Assembly: GCA_017656135.1 (NCBI GenBank)
Contig: JACDOJ010000010.1
Coordinates: 1-50,957, forward strand
Reading direction: 5' to 3'
Source: Bacillota bacterium
GTDB taxonomy: Bacteria; Bacillota; UBA5301
Length of the DNA stretch: 50,957 nt
Part shown: positions 6,543 through 14,673 of the stretch, in pieces
Numbering within the stretch: the stretch's first letter is position 1
Layout of the letters: the number at the start of each line of letters is the position of its first letter
Notes under the pieces: model-generated
What the model saw: only the letters and a program-made list of their open reading frames with translations
The model's database searches: none
What the model was told of the DNA's origin: nothing
Program-made: the position numbers and the translations under genes

Positions 6543-6824
6543 TTAGCGCATAAATTCTAATGCCAACTGTAAAACCTCTGCTATAACCTGTTTGGGATCC
6601 CGGCTAGGATCTTTCTCCACCTCTTCCCAACAGGTGTTGAAGTAGTTCCTGATCACCAGCTCTCCGGTTTTGATTAGGGCGGAACGGACGGCGACGATCT
6701 GCAGGAGAATGTCGGTACACGGTTTTTGTTCCTCGACCATTCTCTCAATCCCACTGACATGACCTCGGATGGTGCGTAGGCGGGACAAGACCTCTCTCCT
6801 GACCTCATTTAACTCTGAACTCAA
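6543..6824 (-). CDS. CsoR/FrmR/CstR family metal- or persulfide-sensing repressor
   Basis: The 93-residue all-helical protein matches the CsoR-family pattern: RLRTIRGHVSGIERMVEEQKPCTDILLQI. Its numbering coincides with mycobacterial CsoR, having C36 and C65, but the copper-binding histidine at 61 is tyrosine (RNYFNTC). Loss of that histidine while keeping both cysteines is a feature of CstR-like persulfide sensors, not copper sensors. ATG start six bases after the amidohydrolase stop, so it is probably the last gene of the ABC-transporter operon, while the ArsR operon begins 96 nt further on. The ligand assignment is inference from the residue pattern. Confidence 0.85.
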   Translation of the reverse strand: MSSELNEVRREVLSRLRTIRGHVSGIERMVEEQKPCTDILLQIVAVRSALIKTGELVIRNYFNTCWEEVEKDPSRDPKQVIAEVLQLALEFMR

Positions 6825-6830
6825 CTTGAC

Positions 6831-8429
6831 TCACCCCTTCCCATTCAGATTGCATATGAGCTCTAAAAAACTTCCGCCTTCGAAGCTCAGCACCCGCCCG
6901 TGGCCGGTTCTGATCTTGCCACTGGCTGCGTCATAAGCGATACCTCCGTTCACCAGGACAAACTCGATTCCGGTGGCAAAACAGTGCGGGTCCAAGTAGG
7001 TGGCAGTGTCACCGACCCGCTCCAAATCTAAAATCACAATATCAGCAGCCATACCCGGTCGGAGCAAACCCCGTCTGGACAGGTTCAGCCTGGCCGCCGG
7101 AGCGGAAGTCATCTTTCGGACCGCTTCCTCCAGTGAGAGCAGACGACGCTCCCGAACGTATTCCCGCAGAATTTTTGGGAAAGTCCCATAAGCCCGGGGA
7201 TGAGGCCGTCCGGAAGCCAAAATGCCCTCTGGAGCTCTGCTTGTAGCGTCGGAACCGTAGGATGCCCACGGATGGCAAATAACCCGGTCCACATCGGCCT
7301 GGCTCATGCTGAAGCAGATAATCTCCACTCCATCCGGATTGGCCTGGAGCAGCTCCCTGGCAAGTTCCCAAGGACTGATCTTTGCTTTATTCGCTGCCTC
7401 TGCTATGGTTTGCCCGACTAGCTCTTGATAATTTTGGTTTGATACCCAAGAGATCAGTACAGCCTGCCAACCGCCTCGCGAAGCGGCGATAGCTTCAGTC
7501 TCCTTTTGAAGTTTAGCCGAGGCTTCAGGGTCAGCCAACCTCTGAGCCAGCTTCTTTCGACCTCCGGCATGGGCCCAGTGGGGCAGCAGAGCACTGAGAC
7601 CGGTGGCTGAGGCGGTATAGGGATACGCATCAAAGGCCACGTCGACCCCGCTCTCCCTGGCCTGGGCAATAAGCTCCAGGGCCTTTTCGGTCTTTCCGTG
7701 GTTAGCCGGTCCGGCTGCTTTCAGGTGAGAGATCTCTACTCTGACTCCGGTTTGGGTACCAACTTGAATCGCTTCCTGAATAGCTTCCAGTAAACGGTCC
7801 CCTTCGTCCCGGATGTGGGAGGTATAGATGGCGTTGTGCTCTGCAAGTATACGACAAAGTTCGCTGATTTCCCTTGTCTCGGCGAAACAACCTGGGGGAT
7901 AAATCAAACCGGTGGACATACCCCGTGCCCCGCAAGCCAAAGCCTCCCTTAAGAGCTTTTTCATTTTGGCCAAGGAACCGCCGGCAGCCGAACGCAAAAC
8001 TCCGTGGCCCACTAAGGGATAAATATTTAGCGCCGGCTTAGCCTTACGGATCAAAGCCAAGTACTCACCGAAGCTCTCCCAGGTAAGAGCCAGTTTAAAC
8101 TCGGCCAGGCTCCTCTGAATCCCTTCCCGGGCCCCGCCGTAAGCCGGTGCCGGTGAGTACCCACAGTTCCCGACGACCTCTGTAGTCACCCCTTGAGTTA
8201 TTTTAGATGTGCTCTCCGGCCCTATCAACACGCTCTCATCAGAATGAGTATGAATGTCTATAAATCCAGGAGTCACATACAAGTCTCGGGCATCTATCTC
8301 TTGCTCGGCGCAGGTAGAGGCCTTACCGATCTGTACTATACACCCGTCTTTTATGGCAACATCTCCTCTGAACCAGGGTGCACCGGAACCATCCACAATT
8401 CTCCCGTTCTTGATGAGCAGATCATACAC
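6831..8429 (-). CDS. D-aminoacylase / N-acyl-D-amino-acid deacylase family amidohydrolase
   Basis: This 532-residue metal-dependent amidohydrolase starts YDLLIKNGRIVDGSG and has the first metal-binding motif GFIDIHTHSD. It also has the NCGYSPAP cysteine motif typical of D-aminoacylases, then SHIRDEGD, EISHLKAAG, and a late catalytic aspartate in YGSDATS. The family hydrolyses N-acyl-D-amino acids or related cyclic amides in the cytoplasm. GTG at 8429 is preferred, eight bases after GGAGG; a GTG three codons earlier overlaps that site. It follows the ABC transporter genes and precedes the CsoR-type gene, so the importer may supply its substrate. The exact substrate is not known. Confidence 0.85.
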   Translation of the reverse strand: MYDLLIKNGRIVDGSGAPWFRGDVAIKDGCIVQIGKASTCAEQEIDARDLYVTPGFIDIHTHSDESVLIGPESTSKITQGVTTEVVGNCGYSPAPAYGGAREGIQRSLAEFKLALTWESFGEYLALIRKAKPALNIYPLVGHGVLRSAAGGSLAKMKKLLREALACGARGMSTGLIYPPGCFAETREISELCRILAEHNAIYTSHIRDEGDRLLEAIQEAIQVGTQTGVRVEISHLKAAGPANHGKTEKALELIAQARESGVDVAFDAYPYTASATGLSALLPHWAHAGGRKKLAQRLADPEASAKLQKETEAIAASRGGWQAVLISWVSNQNYQELVGQTIAEAANKAKISPWELARELLQANPDGVEIICFSMSQADVDRVICHPWASYGSDATSRAPEGILASGRPHPRAYGTFPKILREYVRERRLLSLEEAVRKMTSAPAARLNLSRRGLLRPGMAADIVILDLERVGDTATYLDPHCFATGIEFVLVNGGIAYDAASGKIRTGHGRVLSFEGGSFLELICNLNGKG

Positions 8430-8571
8430 ACCAGTCACCTCCAGGAAGTCTACACTAATGGTTATTCGACTTCCCGGCTATTAAAAACAGAGGCACCAGC
8501 AACCGCCAGTGCCATCAGTTCCATTACTTTTTCATCGCGACTTTTTCTCCTGCCCAAACAGGAAATAACTT
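8430..8571 (-). other. Intergenic stretch between the ABC ATPase gene and the amidohydrolase gene
   Basis: These 142 bases hold no convincing gene, promoter or terminator. One 20-codon frame at 8462-8524 on the minus strand lacks a good ribosome-binding site. The stretch ends in the GGAGG site of the amidohydrolase. Confidence 0.5.
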
Positions 8572-9390
8572 TTAAGCCAGTTTCCGTTTGGGCTGCCTAT
8601 TGTTCTCACCATAGGTGATGAGCATGTTGTGTAAGACCTCTTCCTCCACCGAGGACCAGATGGTGTTTTTGAGCTCCAGATACCTCTCGGAGAGCTGATC
8701 CGAGACATGCCGCGGCCTGGGCAAATCAATGGTTAAGTCCTGCTTCACCCGGCCGGGACGAGCTGACATGATGATCACCCGGTCAGCCAAGAGCAGCGCT
8801 TCATCGATGCTGTGGGTGATAAACAAGGTGGTCTTGTTGCTCTCATCTACAATCCTTAGGAGCTCTTCCTGCATCACCTGACGGGTCATGGCGTCCAAAG
8901 CCGCAAAGGGTTCATCCATCAGCAGGATCTCCGGGTCATTGGCCAGGGCCCGAGCGATGGTCACCCGCTGCTTCATTCCACCCGAGAGCTCACTGGGGTA
9001 ACTGTTTTCGAACCCGGAAAGCCCCACCATACTGATGTATTCTCTGGCCACCTTCTGCCGCTCTTTCTTGGGAACGCCCTTCATCTTCAGGCCGAACTCC
9101 ACGTTGCCCAGCACCGTCTTCCAAGGGAAGAGGGCGTAGTTCTGAAAGATCATCCCACACCTGGGATCGATGCCGGTGATCGGCTCACCGTTTAAGAGAA
9201 TACGACCTGATGAGGGTTTGATGAACCCGGCTACCATGTTCAAGAGGGTAGATTTGCCGCAGCCAGAAGCGCCGACGATGCAGACAAACTCACCTTTTTC
9301 AATAGAGAGGTTGAAGTTGTCTACAGCTTGAATGCGAGTCTTACCGTCCACATACCACTTGGAGACGTTTTCAAAGACGATCAGGCTCAT
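8572..9390 (-). CDS. ABC transporter ATP-binding protein (SsuB/TauB/NrtD type)
   Basis: The 272-residue ATPase has Walker A GASGCGKST, a Q-loop (MIFQNYALFPWKTV), the signature LSGGMKQRV, Walker B ILLMDEPFAALD and a switch histidine in ITHSIDEAL. PWKTV after the Q-loop is characteristic of the nitrate/sulfonate/taurine importer family. It energises uptake with the permease encoded four bases upstream and the binding protein before that. The start is ATG with AGGAGGTGAGG upstream. The likely cargo is a small organic nitrogen or sulfur compound; family membership does not settle which. Confidence 0.93.
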   Translation of the reverse strand: MSLIVFENVSKWYVDGKTRIQAVDNFNLSIEKGEFVCIVGASGCGKSTLLNMVAGFIKPSSGRILLNGEPITGIDPRCGMIFQNYALFPWKTVLGNVEFGLKMKGVPKKERQKVAREYISMVGLSGFENSYPSELSGGMKQRVTIARALANDPEILLMDEPFAALDAMTRQVMQEELLRIVDESNKTTLFITHSIDEALLLADRVIIMSARPGRVKQDLTIDLPRPRHVSDQLSERYLELKNTIWSSVEEEVLHNMLITYGENNRQPKRKLA

Positions 9391-9394
9391 GTCC

Positions 9395-10249
9395 TCACCT
9401 CCTGTTCCGTTCCCAAGGGATCAGCTTCTCTTCCACCTTCTTAAAAATGGTGTCGATGACCAGAACCGTCAGGCTGATGCCGACCATGCCCAAGAGTACC
9501 TGAGGTGTGTTACCCCAGTCTTTGGCGCTCCAAATCCGGTAGCCTAAACCGTTGCTGGCCCCGACCATCTCCGCACTGATGATACAGGTCCAGGCCACAG
9601 CCAGAACCACTTTCAACCCGCTGATGATGTTGGGCATTGCCCCGGGGAGGATAACCTCCCTGAGGACCGCTAACCTGCTCGCTCCCAGGTTCTTGGCGGC
9701 CTTAATGACCAAAGGATCAACCCGTCTGGTCGCATCGATCACGTAAACCAAGGTCGGAGCGAAGGCGCCCATGAAGACGATAGCATATTTCTGGGATTCG
9801 CCAATCCCCAGCCAGAGCATGGACAGGGGAATCCAAGAGAGAGCCGGCAAAGGCCTGATGATGGAGAGGATGGGATCAAAGATCGCCTTGAGGGTTTCAG
9901 AGGTACCCATCAAAAGGCCCAAAGGAACAGCTACCGCGGCGGAAATCCCAAAGCCCACCAGGACCCTACGGGTCGAGGCCAGGATATCTGTCTGAATTAC
10001 CCCGTTCTGAAAGAGCATGACACCTTCCCGGTAGATTAAGGACGGTGAGGGTAGAAAGACCGGACTGACCAGGCCTAACCGTCCAACCAACTCCCAAACG
10101 GAGATGAAGGTTACCACGGAAAAGATGCTAATCAGGAGGTTACGGTAGCGGCGTAACTTCGACAGCAAATCGGCGTTTTCAGTTGGCATTTCGGCTTCTG
10201 CAGCTGGTACATCGGTAGTTAAACGGGCAGATTCTATATCTACAGACAC
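9395..10249 (-). CDS. ABC transporter permease (SsuC/TauC type)
   Basis: This inner-membrane protein of about 284 residues has roughly six transmembrane segments (such as LLISIFSVVTFISVW and AIVFMGAFAPTLVYVI). Its EAA loop reads KNLGASRLAVLREVILPGAMPNI across two segments of the family pattern and contacts the ATPase. The N-terminal 30 residues are acidic and hydrophilic. GTG at 10249 is chosen because AAGGAGG lies eight bases before it; the GTG three codons earlier overlaps that site. It lies between the binding-protein and ATPase genes, the standard order for this importer type. Confidence 0.92.
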   Translation of the reverse strand: MSVDIESARLTTDVPAAEAEMPTENADLLSKLRRYRNLLISIFSVVTFISVWELVGRLGLVSPVFLPSPSLIYREGVMLFQNGVIQTDILASTRRVLVGFGISAAVAVPLGLLMGTSETLKAIFDPILSIIRPLPALSWIPLSMLWLGIGESQKYAIVFMGAFAPTLVYVIDATRRVDPLVIKAAKNLGASRLAVLREVILPGAMPNIISGLKVVLAVAWTCIISAEMVGASNGLGYRIWSAKDWGNTPQVLLGMVGISLTVLVIDTIFKKVEEKLIPWERNRR

Positions 10250-10282
10250 GTGGAACACCTCCTTAAGAATTGCCTTTCAGAA

Positions 10283-11290
10283 CTAATCAACGGGCAGAAT
10301 ATCGGTCCTGACCCATTCCTTGTAATTGGGTTTGACGTAGATTCTTTTAGCGGTGTTTTTCAAAAAGTCAATGACGTACTCAATCTGGCCGTAAAGTCCG
10401 TCTTCGGTGAAGACCCTGGTGAACTGGTCCTCAGCATCTAACCAGACGAAACCCTTGAGCCCTTTGGCGATTTTTTCTACGCTCTGGTCCGGAATATACT
10501 TCTGACAGAGTTTAGCAGCCTCTTCCGGGTGGTCCCGGACAAACTCGACGCCCCGGAAGTACGCCTCCAGGAACTTTCTGGCCCGTTCAGGGCTTTGGTC
10601 AACGAACTTGCGGTTGATGACCAAAACATCCGGACCGGTCATGGACTTGAACTTCTTGTAGATAATCGTGTCGGTGTCTTTACCGAGCAGATGTGTCCCT
10701 GGTAACTCCAAGAGCTTGGATAAGGTAGGTTCCCAGATCGCAGCGGCATCAATGTTACCGCTGGCGAGAGCTGCGTACATTTCTCCGTAACTCATGTTGA
10801 TGAGCCTGATATCCCGGTAGGAATCTAAGCCGTGCTCCTTAGCCAAAAGATAGAGGGTCAAATCAACACTGGATGCGAACTGCACGGCGACCTTCTTGCC
10901 TTTCAGATCAGCAATGGATTTTATGTAATCTCTGGCCACAATCCCCTCAAAGCCTGGAGCCATATCTTGGCTTCCGACCCAGTAGAAATTTCTGTTCCCC
11001 TGGGTCATCGGGGTGATCATGGCGATTTCGCCCATACTGGCAAAAAGAGCGCTTCCGGAGGAAACCGCATTCAGACGGTCAGTACTGTTGGCAACAAACT
11101 TGTACTCAGCATCAAAGCCGGCTTCGGTGAACCAACCCTTCTCAATCGCCACCCAGGCAGGGGCATGACCATACCAGGTAGAGCCTACGATGTAGACTTT
11201 TTCACCGGCAGAAGCACTGGTGCCTACTGCGAACACCAACCCAGCCAAGAGCAAACTGGCCACGATGAGCATGTAGATCCTTTTGTTCAC
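10283..11290 (-). CDS. ABC transporter substrate-binding protein (SsuA/TauA/NMT1-like)
   Basis: A signal peptide (IYMLIVASLLLAGLVFAV core, cleavage near TSASAGE) leads a periplasmic-binding-protein type 2 fold of the NMT1/TauA kind: AWVAIEKGWFTEAGFDAE, DLKGKKVAVQFASS, ASGNIDAAAIWEPTL and NRKFVDQSPE. There is no lipobox cysteine, so it may stay anchored by its uncleaved signal or be released. It delivers a small ligand to the adjacent permease. GTG start seven bases after AAGGAGG. Upstream lie a terminator-like hairpin and a promoter, suggesting regulated expression. Ligand unknown; sulfonates, taurine-like compounds or amidines are typical of relatives. Confidence 0.9.
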   Translation of the reverse strand: MNKRIYMLIVASLLLAGLVFAVGTSASAGEKVYIVGSTWYGHAPAWVAIEKGWFTEAGFDAEYKFVANSTDRLNAVSSGSALFASMGEIAMITPMTQGNRNFYWVGSQDMAPGFEGIVARDYIKSIADLKGKKVAVQFASSVDLTLYLLAKEHGLDSYRDIRLINMSYGEMYAALASGNIDAAAIWEPTLSKLLELPGTHLLGKDTDTIIYKKFKSMTGPDVLVINRKFVDQSPERARKFLEAYFRGVEFVRDHPEEAAKLCQKYIPDQSVEKIAKGLKGFVWLDAEDQFTRVFTEDGLYGQIEYVIDFLKNTAKRIYVKPNYKEWVRTDILPVD

Positions 11291-11328
11291 ACCATCGCCT
11301 CCTTATTGTTTTATTAAGTTTTTTATTA

Positions 11329-11363
11329 GCAAAAAGAAACCCCGGGAGCATGGCATCTCGGGG
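11329..11363 (-). terminator. Intrinsic terminator or attenuator in the leader of the ABC operon
   Basis: An 8-bp stem (11340-11347 with 11356-11363, one G-U pair) is followed on the minus strand by TTTCTTTTT. It lies 190 nt after the PucR-type gene and 50 nt before the binding-protein start. It could simply end the regulator transcript, but a good extended -10 promoter lies between the two, which makes attenuation possible. Confidence 0.65.
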
Positions 11364-11489
11364 AAAAGAGCCGCAGCTGAGTGCGGGAAAAATAAATTCA
11401 TGATTTGACAGAATTAATCAAACTGAACCGTACGCAAATCCCCTATGCAAAAGCTAAGTGGAAAACGCTTGGAATTGCTCCCAATATCT

Positions 11490-11498
11490 ATTATATCA
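11490..11498 (-). promoter_or_regulatory. Extended -10 promoter for the ABC transporter operon
   Basis: On the minus strand TGATATAAT is a consensus TG-n-TATAAT extended -10 element. No good -35 hexamer is seen at 16-18 bases, as is common for extended -10 promoters or activator-dependent ones. It would start a leader of about 190 nt before the binding-protein gene. The adjacent PucR-type regulator is a natural candidate activator. Confidence 0.5.
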
Positions 11499-11549
11499 TT
11501 CCATATGCGCAGATTCTTTGTAATAATGGACAATTTAGGAGGTGCAAAA

Positions 11550-12812
11550 TTAGACATTAGGATAAGAAAAGACTTCACGCTCGCCGCGGAGCATCTGCCA
11601 GATCATCAAACCTAAAAGAAGGGTCAACCGGTCTTCAAACCTGTTCAGTTTAAGTCCGGTCAGCTCTTCCACCTTCTGCAGCCGGTACCGAAGGGTGTGG
11701 CGGTGAATGTAGAGGGCAGCGGCAGTCTCGGTGAGATTGCCCTCGTGCTGAAAGTAGACCTCCAGGGTCTTCAGAAGGTCATGGTTGTAACTTCGATCCC
11801 CCTCCACCAATTTGGCCACGCTCTCCCGGTAGAAGGAAACCAGCTCCCGTTTATCTTCCACCGCGTAAAGCAGGCGGTAGAGACCGAGATCACCAAAGTG
11901 CTGAATGCTGACCTCGCCTGTACTCTTGTTCTCCCGGCGGCCACCGGCTTCACTGGCCTGACGGGCCTCCCTAAAGCTTTTGGGCAGTTCGTCCAAGGAA
12001 TACGGCCGGCCGATGCCGATGCTGGTCACCTTGCGCCTAGGAAAACGTTCTTTTAACCGAGTGTACAGGTTTTTGACTGCCTGAATCTGCCGATACTTGT
12101 CGTCCTCTTCCCCTATACTGATTACCAAGGTGAGCCGGCCCCTCCAGAACTCCCCTGGAACACACCAGGCAGTCAGGCCGGCCTCGTTAATCACCTGAAT
12201 GATTTCGGCTATGGCCTTGAAGATGTCGGTGTGGGACCAATCTTTCTGATAGCGGAAGATCACCACTGAATAGTCCCCACCCGGCGGCAGCCCCAGGCGG
12301 TCCGCTGCCAGTTCAACGATGCCCCGGCCGGCGATTTCCCCGGAAAGGACGTCCTGGAAGAAGGCCATCAGACGGTTGGTGACGACCATCTCTGACCGGG
12401 GTAGCCTGCGTTTTGCCTCCTCGGCGGCCTCAGCCTGGATAATCTTAATCAGCTCCTCGGAAACAGTGACAAAGGATTTCCCCGGTGGGGCTAAAATCAA
12501 GGGTATTGCCCACTCATCAGCCAGTTCCCGCCAGTAACTGGGGACTTTGGACAAGCCCCGGCCGAGAAAGATGACCAAAGCCGCGATTTTCGCCAAGGCC
12601 AGGCTCTGGATGTACTCGATGTACTGAGCACGGGTGCGCAAGGATCCACCGGTAGTGAGCACCACTTCATTACCAATAAGGTACTGCCCACTATCAGGCA
12701 GTTCACAAACGTGGACCCAGCGAATCGGGTTGCTCAGTCCCTTACTGCCGGCAATAACCTGAGCGCCGGTGAAGACATCTATTTCCAAAGCTTGGGCCAC
12801 AGTTAATGGCAC
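11550..12812 (-). CDS. PucR family transcriptional regulator
   Basis: The 420-residue protein has an N-terminal PucR ligand domain (TVAQALEIDVFTGAQVIAG, RWVHVCELPD, GNEVVLTTG). A central GGDEF-like region (YSVVIFRYQKDW, VTSIGIGRPYSLDELPKSF) follows, and a C-terminal helix-turn-helix typical of PucR/CdaR proteins: NLTETAAALYIHRHTLRYRL. Family members activate catabolic genes for purines, GABA or sugar acids in response to metabolites. It is encoded just upstream of the ABC importer and deacylase, which it probably controls. GTG start with GGGAG upstream; 17 nt follow the FecR-domain gene. Confidence 0.9.
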   Translation of the reverse strand: MPLTVAQALEIDVFTGAQVIAGSKGLSNPIRWVHVCELPDSGQYLIGNEVVLTTGGSLRTRAQYIEYIQSLALAKIAALVIFLGRGLSKVPSYWRELADEWAIPLILAPPGKSFVTVSEELIKIIQAEAAEEAKRRLPRSEMVVTNRLMAFFQDVLSGEIAGRGIVELAADRLGLPPGGDYSVVIFRYQKDWSHTDIFKAIAEIIQVINEAGLTAWCVPGEFWRGRLTLVISIGEEDDKYRQIQAVKNLYTRLKERFPRRKVTSIGIGRPYSLDELPKSFREARQASEAGGRRENKSTGEVSIQHFGDLGLYRLLYAVEDKRELVSFYRESVAKLVEGDRSYNHDLLKTLEVYFQHEGNLTETAAALYIHRHTLRYRLQKVEELTGLKLNRFEDRLTLLLGLMIWQMLRGEREVFSYPNV

Positions 12813-12829
12813 TATTCACTCAACTCCCA

Positions 12830-13642
12830 TTACGACTTGGACTCCATGCGACCACTAGAACCGCTGCTGGACTGGGCTGCTTGGCTGGGGCCGGACCCCA
12901 ATCCCTTGGAACCGGAATCCTGGCTGGCAGGGCTCGCAGGCGGCTGGCTCTTCTGGAGACCACCTGGATCTTGGGGGCCGGGACCCGGCTGGCCCCCAGG
13001 GCCTCTCTCTTCCCACTGATTTCTGATCCTCGGGCTCCAAGATTTAGGGCCCTCTGTCTGCCCGATGGCGGTAAAGAAGATGTACTGGTGTTCTTTAACC
13101 TCAGCGCTGTAGTCACCGGAAACCACTTCCACAACGCCCCGTTTCACGGAGACCTCACACTCTCCGGAAGGAAGCTGCTCTACACGGAAGGCCGTTCCCC
13201 GGACACCGGCGCTCACGGTAGGTGTCTCCACACTGAACTCAATGAGGTCATTGGCCTTGCGGACCAGATCGACCCAGACCCGGCCGACAGTGAGCCTGAG
13301 CCGGCTCCACAAACTTGGTGGGTCTTGGCGCCAGGTGCCTTGGGCGAGAGTCAGCTCGGTTTGCTCATCCACCCAGAGGCAGTAGTCTGCCCCCCAAGTG
13401 ATGAACGCATAACTCTTCTCGCCGGTCACCACCACAGATCCGGGTTCCACCACCAATCCCCTCTGTATTTTCAGCTTCTCCCCGCTAGATGCAAAAAGCT
13501 GGACATCCCCTGAGTACTCACTAAGCCGGGCCGGCCCGCCGCTCTTTTGGTTCTGACCAATAACCTCTGGGACCCAGGCCAAAAACACCACCAGCACCAG
13601 GATGATCATCCAAGACGGCTTAACCTTAGAGGAGCCTTTCAT
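12830..13642 (-). CDS. Secreted or membrane-anchored FecR-domain protein with a low-complexity tail
   Basis: A signal sequence (WMIILVLVVFLAWVPEVIG) leads a FecR domain: LKIQRGLVVEPGSVVVTG, ELTLAQGT, RLTVGRVWVDLV and TPTVSAGVRGTAFRVEQ. The last 60 residues are rich in Gly, Pro, Ser and Gln without a recognisable fold. FecR domains sense signals at the cell envelope in Gram-negatives; stand-alone FecR proteins in Firmicutes have unknown roles. ATG at 13642 is chosen, eight bases after AGGAG; an ATG two codons earlier is too close to that site. Neighbours are the ribosomal rplM-rpsI operon upstream and the PucR-type gene downstream. Confidence 0.8.
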   Translation of the reverse strand: MKGSSKVKPSWMIILVLVVFLAWVPEVIGQNQKSGGPARLSEYSGDVQLFASSGEKLKIQRGLVVEPGSVVVTGEKSYAFITWGADYCLWVDEQTELTLAQGTWRQDPPSLWSRLRLTVGRVWVDLVRKANDLIEFSVETPTVSAGVRGTAFRVEQLPSGECEVSVKRGVVEVVSGDYSAEVKEHQYIFFTAIGQTEGPKSWSPRIRNQWEERGPGGQPGPGPQDPGGLQKSQPPASPASQDSGSKGLGSGPSQAAQSSSGSSGRMESKS

Positions 13643-13705
13643 GGCCATTACTCCTTTGCGCTGGTTTCACCATTATACTTCCACATCCAGCAGGAAATAC
13701 CTACC

Positions 13706-13737
13706 AAAAAACAAAACCCCCGGTTGCCCACCGGGGG
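13706..13737 (-). terminator. Intrinsic terminator of the rplM-rpsI operon
   Basis: An 8-bp GC stem (13717-13724 with 13730-13737) with a 5-nt loop is followed on the minus strand by TTTTGTTTTTT. It begins 20 nt after the rpsI stop and marks the end of the long ribosomal-protein region. Confidence 0.93.
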
Positions 13738-13757
13738 TAAACTCAGGTCCATTCGAT

Positions 13758-14153
13758 TTAGCGCTTGGAGAACTGAGGTGCTTTGCGAGCTTTTTTCAAT
13801 CCGTACTTCCGACGTTCTTTCTCTCTGGGATCCCTGGTCAACAGGCCAGCCTTCTTGAGGGTGGGCCGCAGTTCTGGGTCAACCTCCTGCAGCGCCCGAG
13901 CAATGCCCAACCTGATTGCGCCGGCCTGACCTGAAAGCCCCCCACCGTGAACGTTAGCTAAAACATCATACTGCCCGCTGGTACCGGTCTTCTCCAAAGG
14001 TTCTTTAACCAGAGTTTCCAACACCGGGCGGCCAAAATAATCCTCTATCTCCCTGCCGTTGATCACGATCTTGCCCTTACCAGGTACCAACCTGACCCGG
14101 GCCACTGAAGACTTCCGCCGGCCGGTGGCCATAGCAACGTGTCCTGCCAACAA
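13758..14153 (-). CDS. rpsI: 30S ribosomal protein S9
   Basis: The core [19 protein letters not shown] and the basic tail [16 protein letters not shown] identify S9, which binds the head of the 30S subunit and reaches the P site with its C-terminal arginine. The start is set at TTG 14153, because GGGAGGAGG lies six bases before it and the product (131 residues) matches the usual length. An ATG further upstream would add 13 residues and read through the ribosome-binding site. A downstream ATG (14132) has a weaker site. Second gene of the rplM-rpsI pair. Confidence 0.93.
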   Translation of the reverse strand: MLAGHVAMATGRRKSSVARVRLVPGKGKIVINGREIEDYFGRPVLETLVKEPLEKTGTSGQYDVLANVHGGGLSGQAGAIRLGIARALQEVDPELRPTLKKAGLLTRDPREKERRKYGLKKARKAPQFSKR

Positions 14154-14194
14154 ACTTCGCCTCCTCCCGTTAAAGGGTGTCAATATCGCCAATG

Positions 14195-14638
14195 TTATTT
14201 CACATCTGACAAATCCAAGACTTCAGGTTTCTGTGCCGCGTGGGGATGCTCGGGACCGGCGTAGATGAACAGTTTCTTGATCATCTTGCGCCCCAGCCTG
14301 TTATGGGGAAGCATACCCCACACAGTCCGTCTGATTGTTCGCTCCGGATTATCAGCCAAGGCTTTACCGTAGGGTTTGGCCTTGATTCCACCGGGATACT
14401 GAGTGTGCCTGTATACCATCTTGTTGGTAGCTTTCTTCCCAGTTAAGACCACTTTATCGGCATTAATGATAATGACGTTATCCCCGGTATCGACATGGGG
14501 AGTATAGGTCGGCTTGTGCTTACCCCGCAGGATGCTGGCCACTTTGGCTGCCAGTCTGCCCAGTGTTTTACCTTCAGCATCAACCACATACCAGTTGCGC
14601 TGAACATCACCGGGTTTCGCCATATAAGTCGTTTTCAC
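14195..14638 (-). CDS. rplM: 50S ribosomal protein L13
   Basis: The protein [19 protein letters not shown] with [19 protein letters not shown] and [13 protein letters not shown] is L13, an early-assembly protein of the large subunit. GTG at 14638 gives 147 residues and the KTTYMA N-terminus usual in Firmicutes (MRTTFMA in relatives). AAAGGAGGG lies 11 bases upstream. A longer frame reaching back to 14734 overlaps truA and the promoter and is rejected. It has its own promoter at 14674-14703. Confidence 0.95.
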   Translation of the reverse strand: MKTTYMAKPGDVQRNWYVVDAEGKTLGRLAAKVASILRGKHKPTYTPHVDTGDNVIIINADKVVLTGKKATNKMVYRHTQYPGGIKAKPYGKALADNPERTIRRTVWGMLPHNRLGRKMIKKLFIYAGPEHPHAAQKPEVLDLSDVK

Positions 14639-14673
14639 GGCGCCTTTTTCCCTCCTTTTAACCACTAGGTGAT

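Noticed and set aside
8462-8524. A 20-codon frame on the minus strand between the ABC ATPase and amidohydrolase genes
   Set aside because: No good ribosome-binding site and no recognisable sequence; probably chance.
8572-11290. The ABC importer as a selenocysteine-assisted (Sao-type) transporter, suggested by the nearby selenoprotein
   Set aside because: The binding protein has no in-frame UGA and no cysteine in its likely ligand site, and its sequence is ordinary for the TauA/SsuA family. The importer also lies in a different operon from the selenoprotein.
11291-11335. UAAAAAACUUAA near the ABC operon start, reminiscent of the preQ1 riboswitch tail
   Set aside because: There is no upstream preQ1-type hairpin with the C-rich loop; the resemblance is limited to an A-rich stretch.
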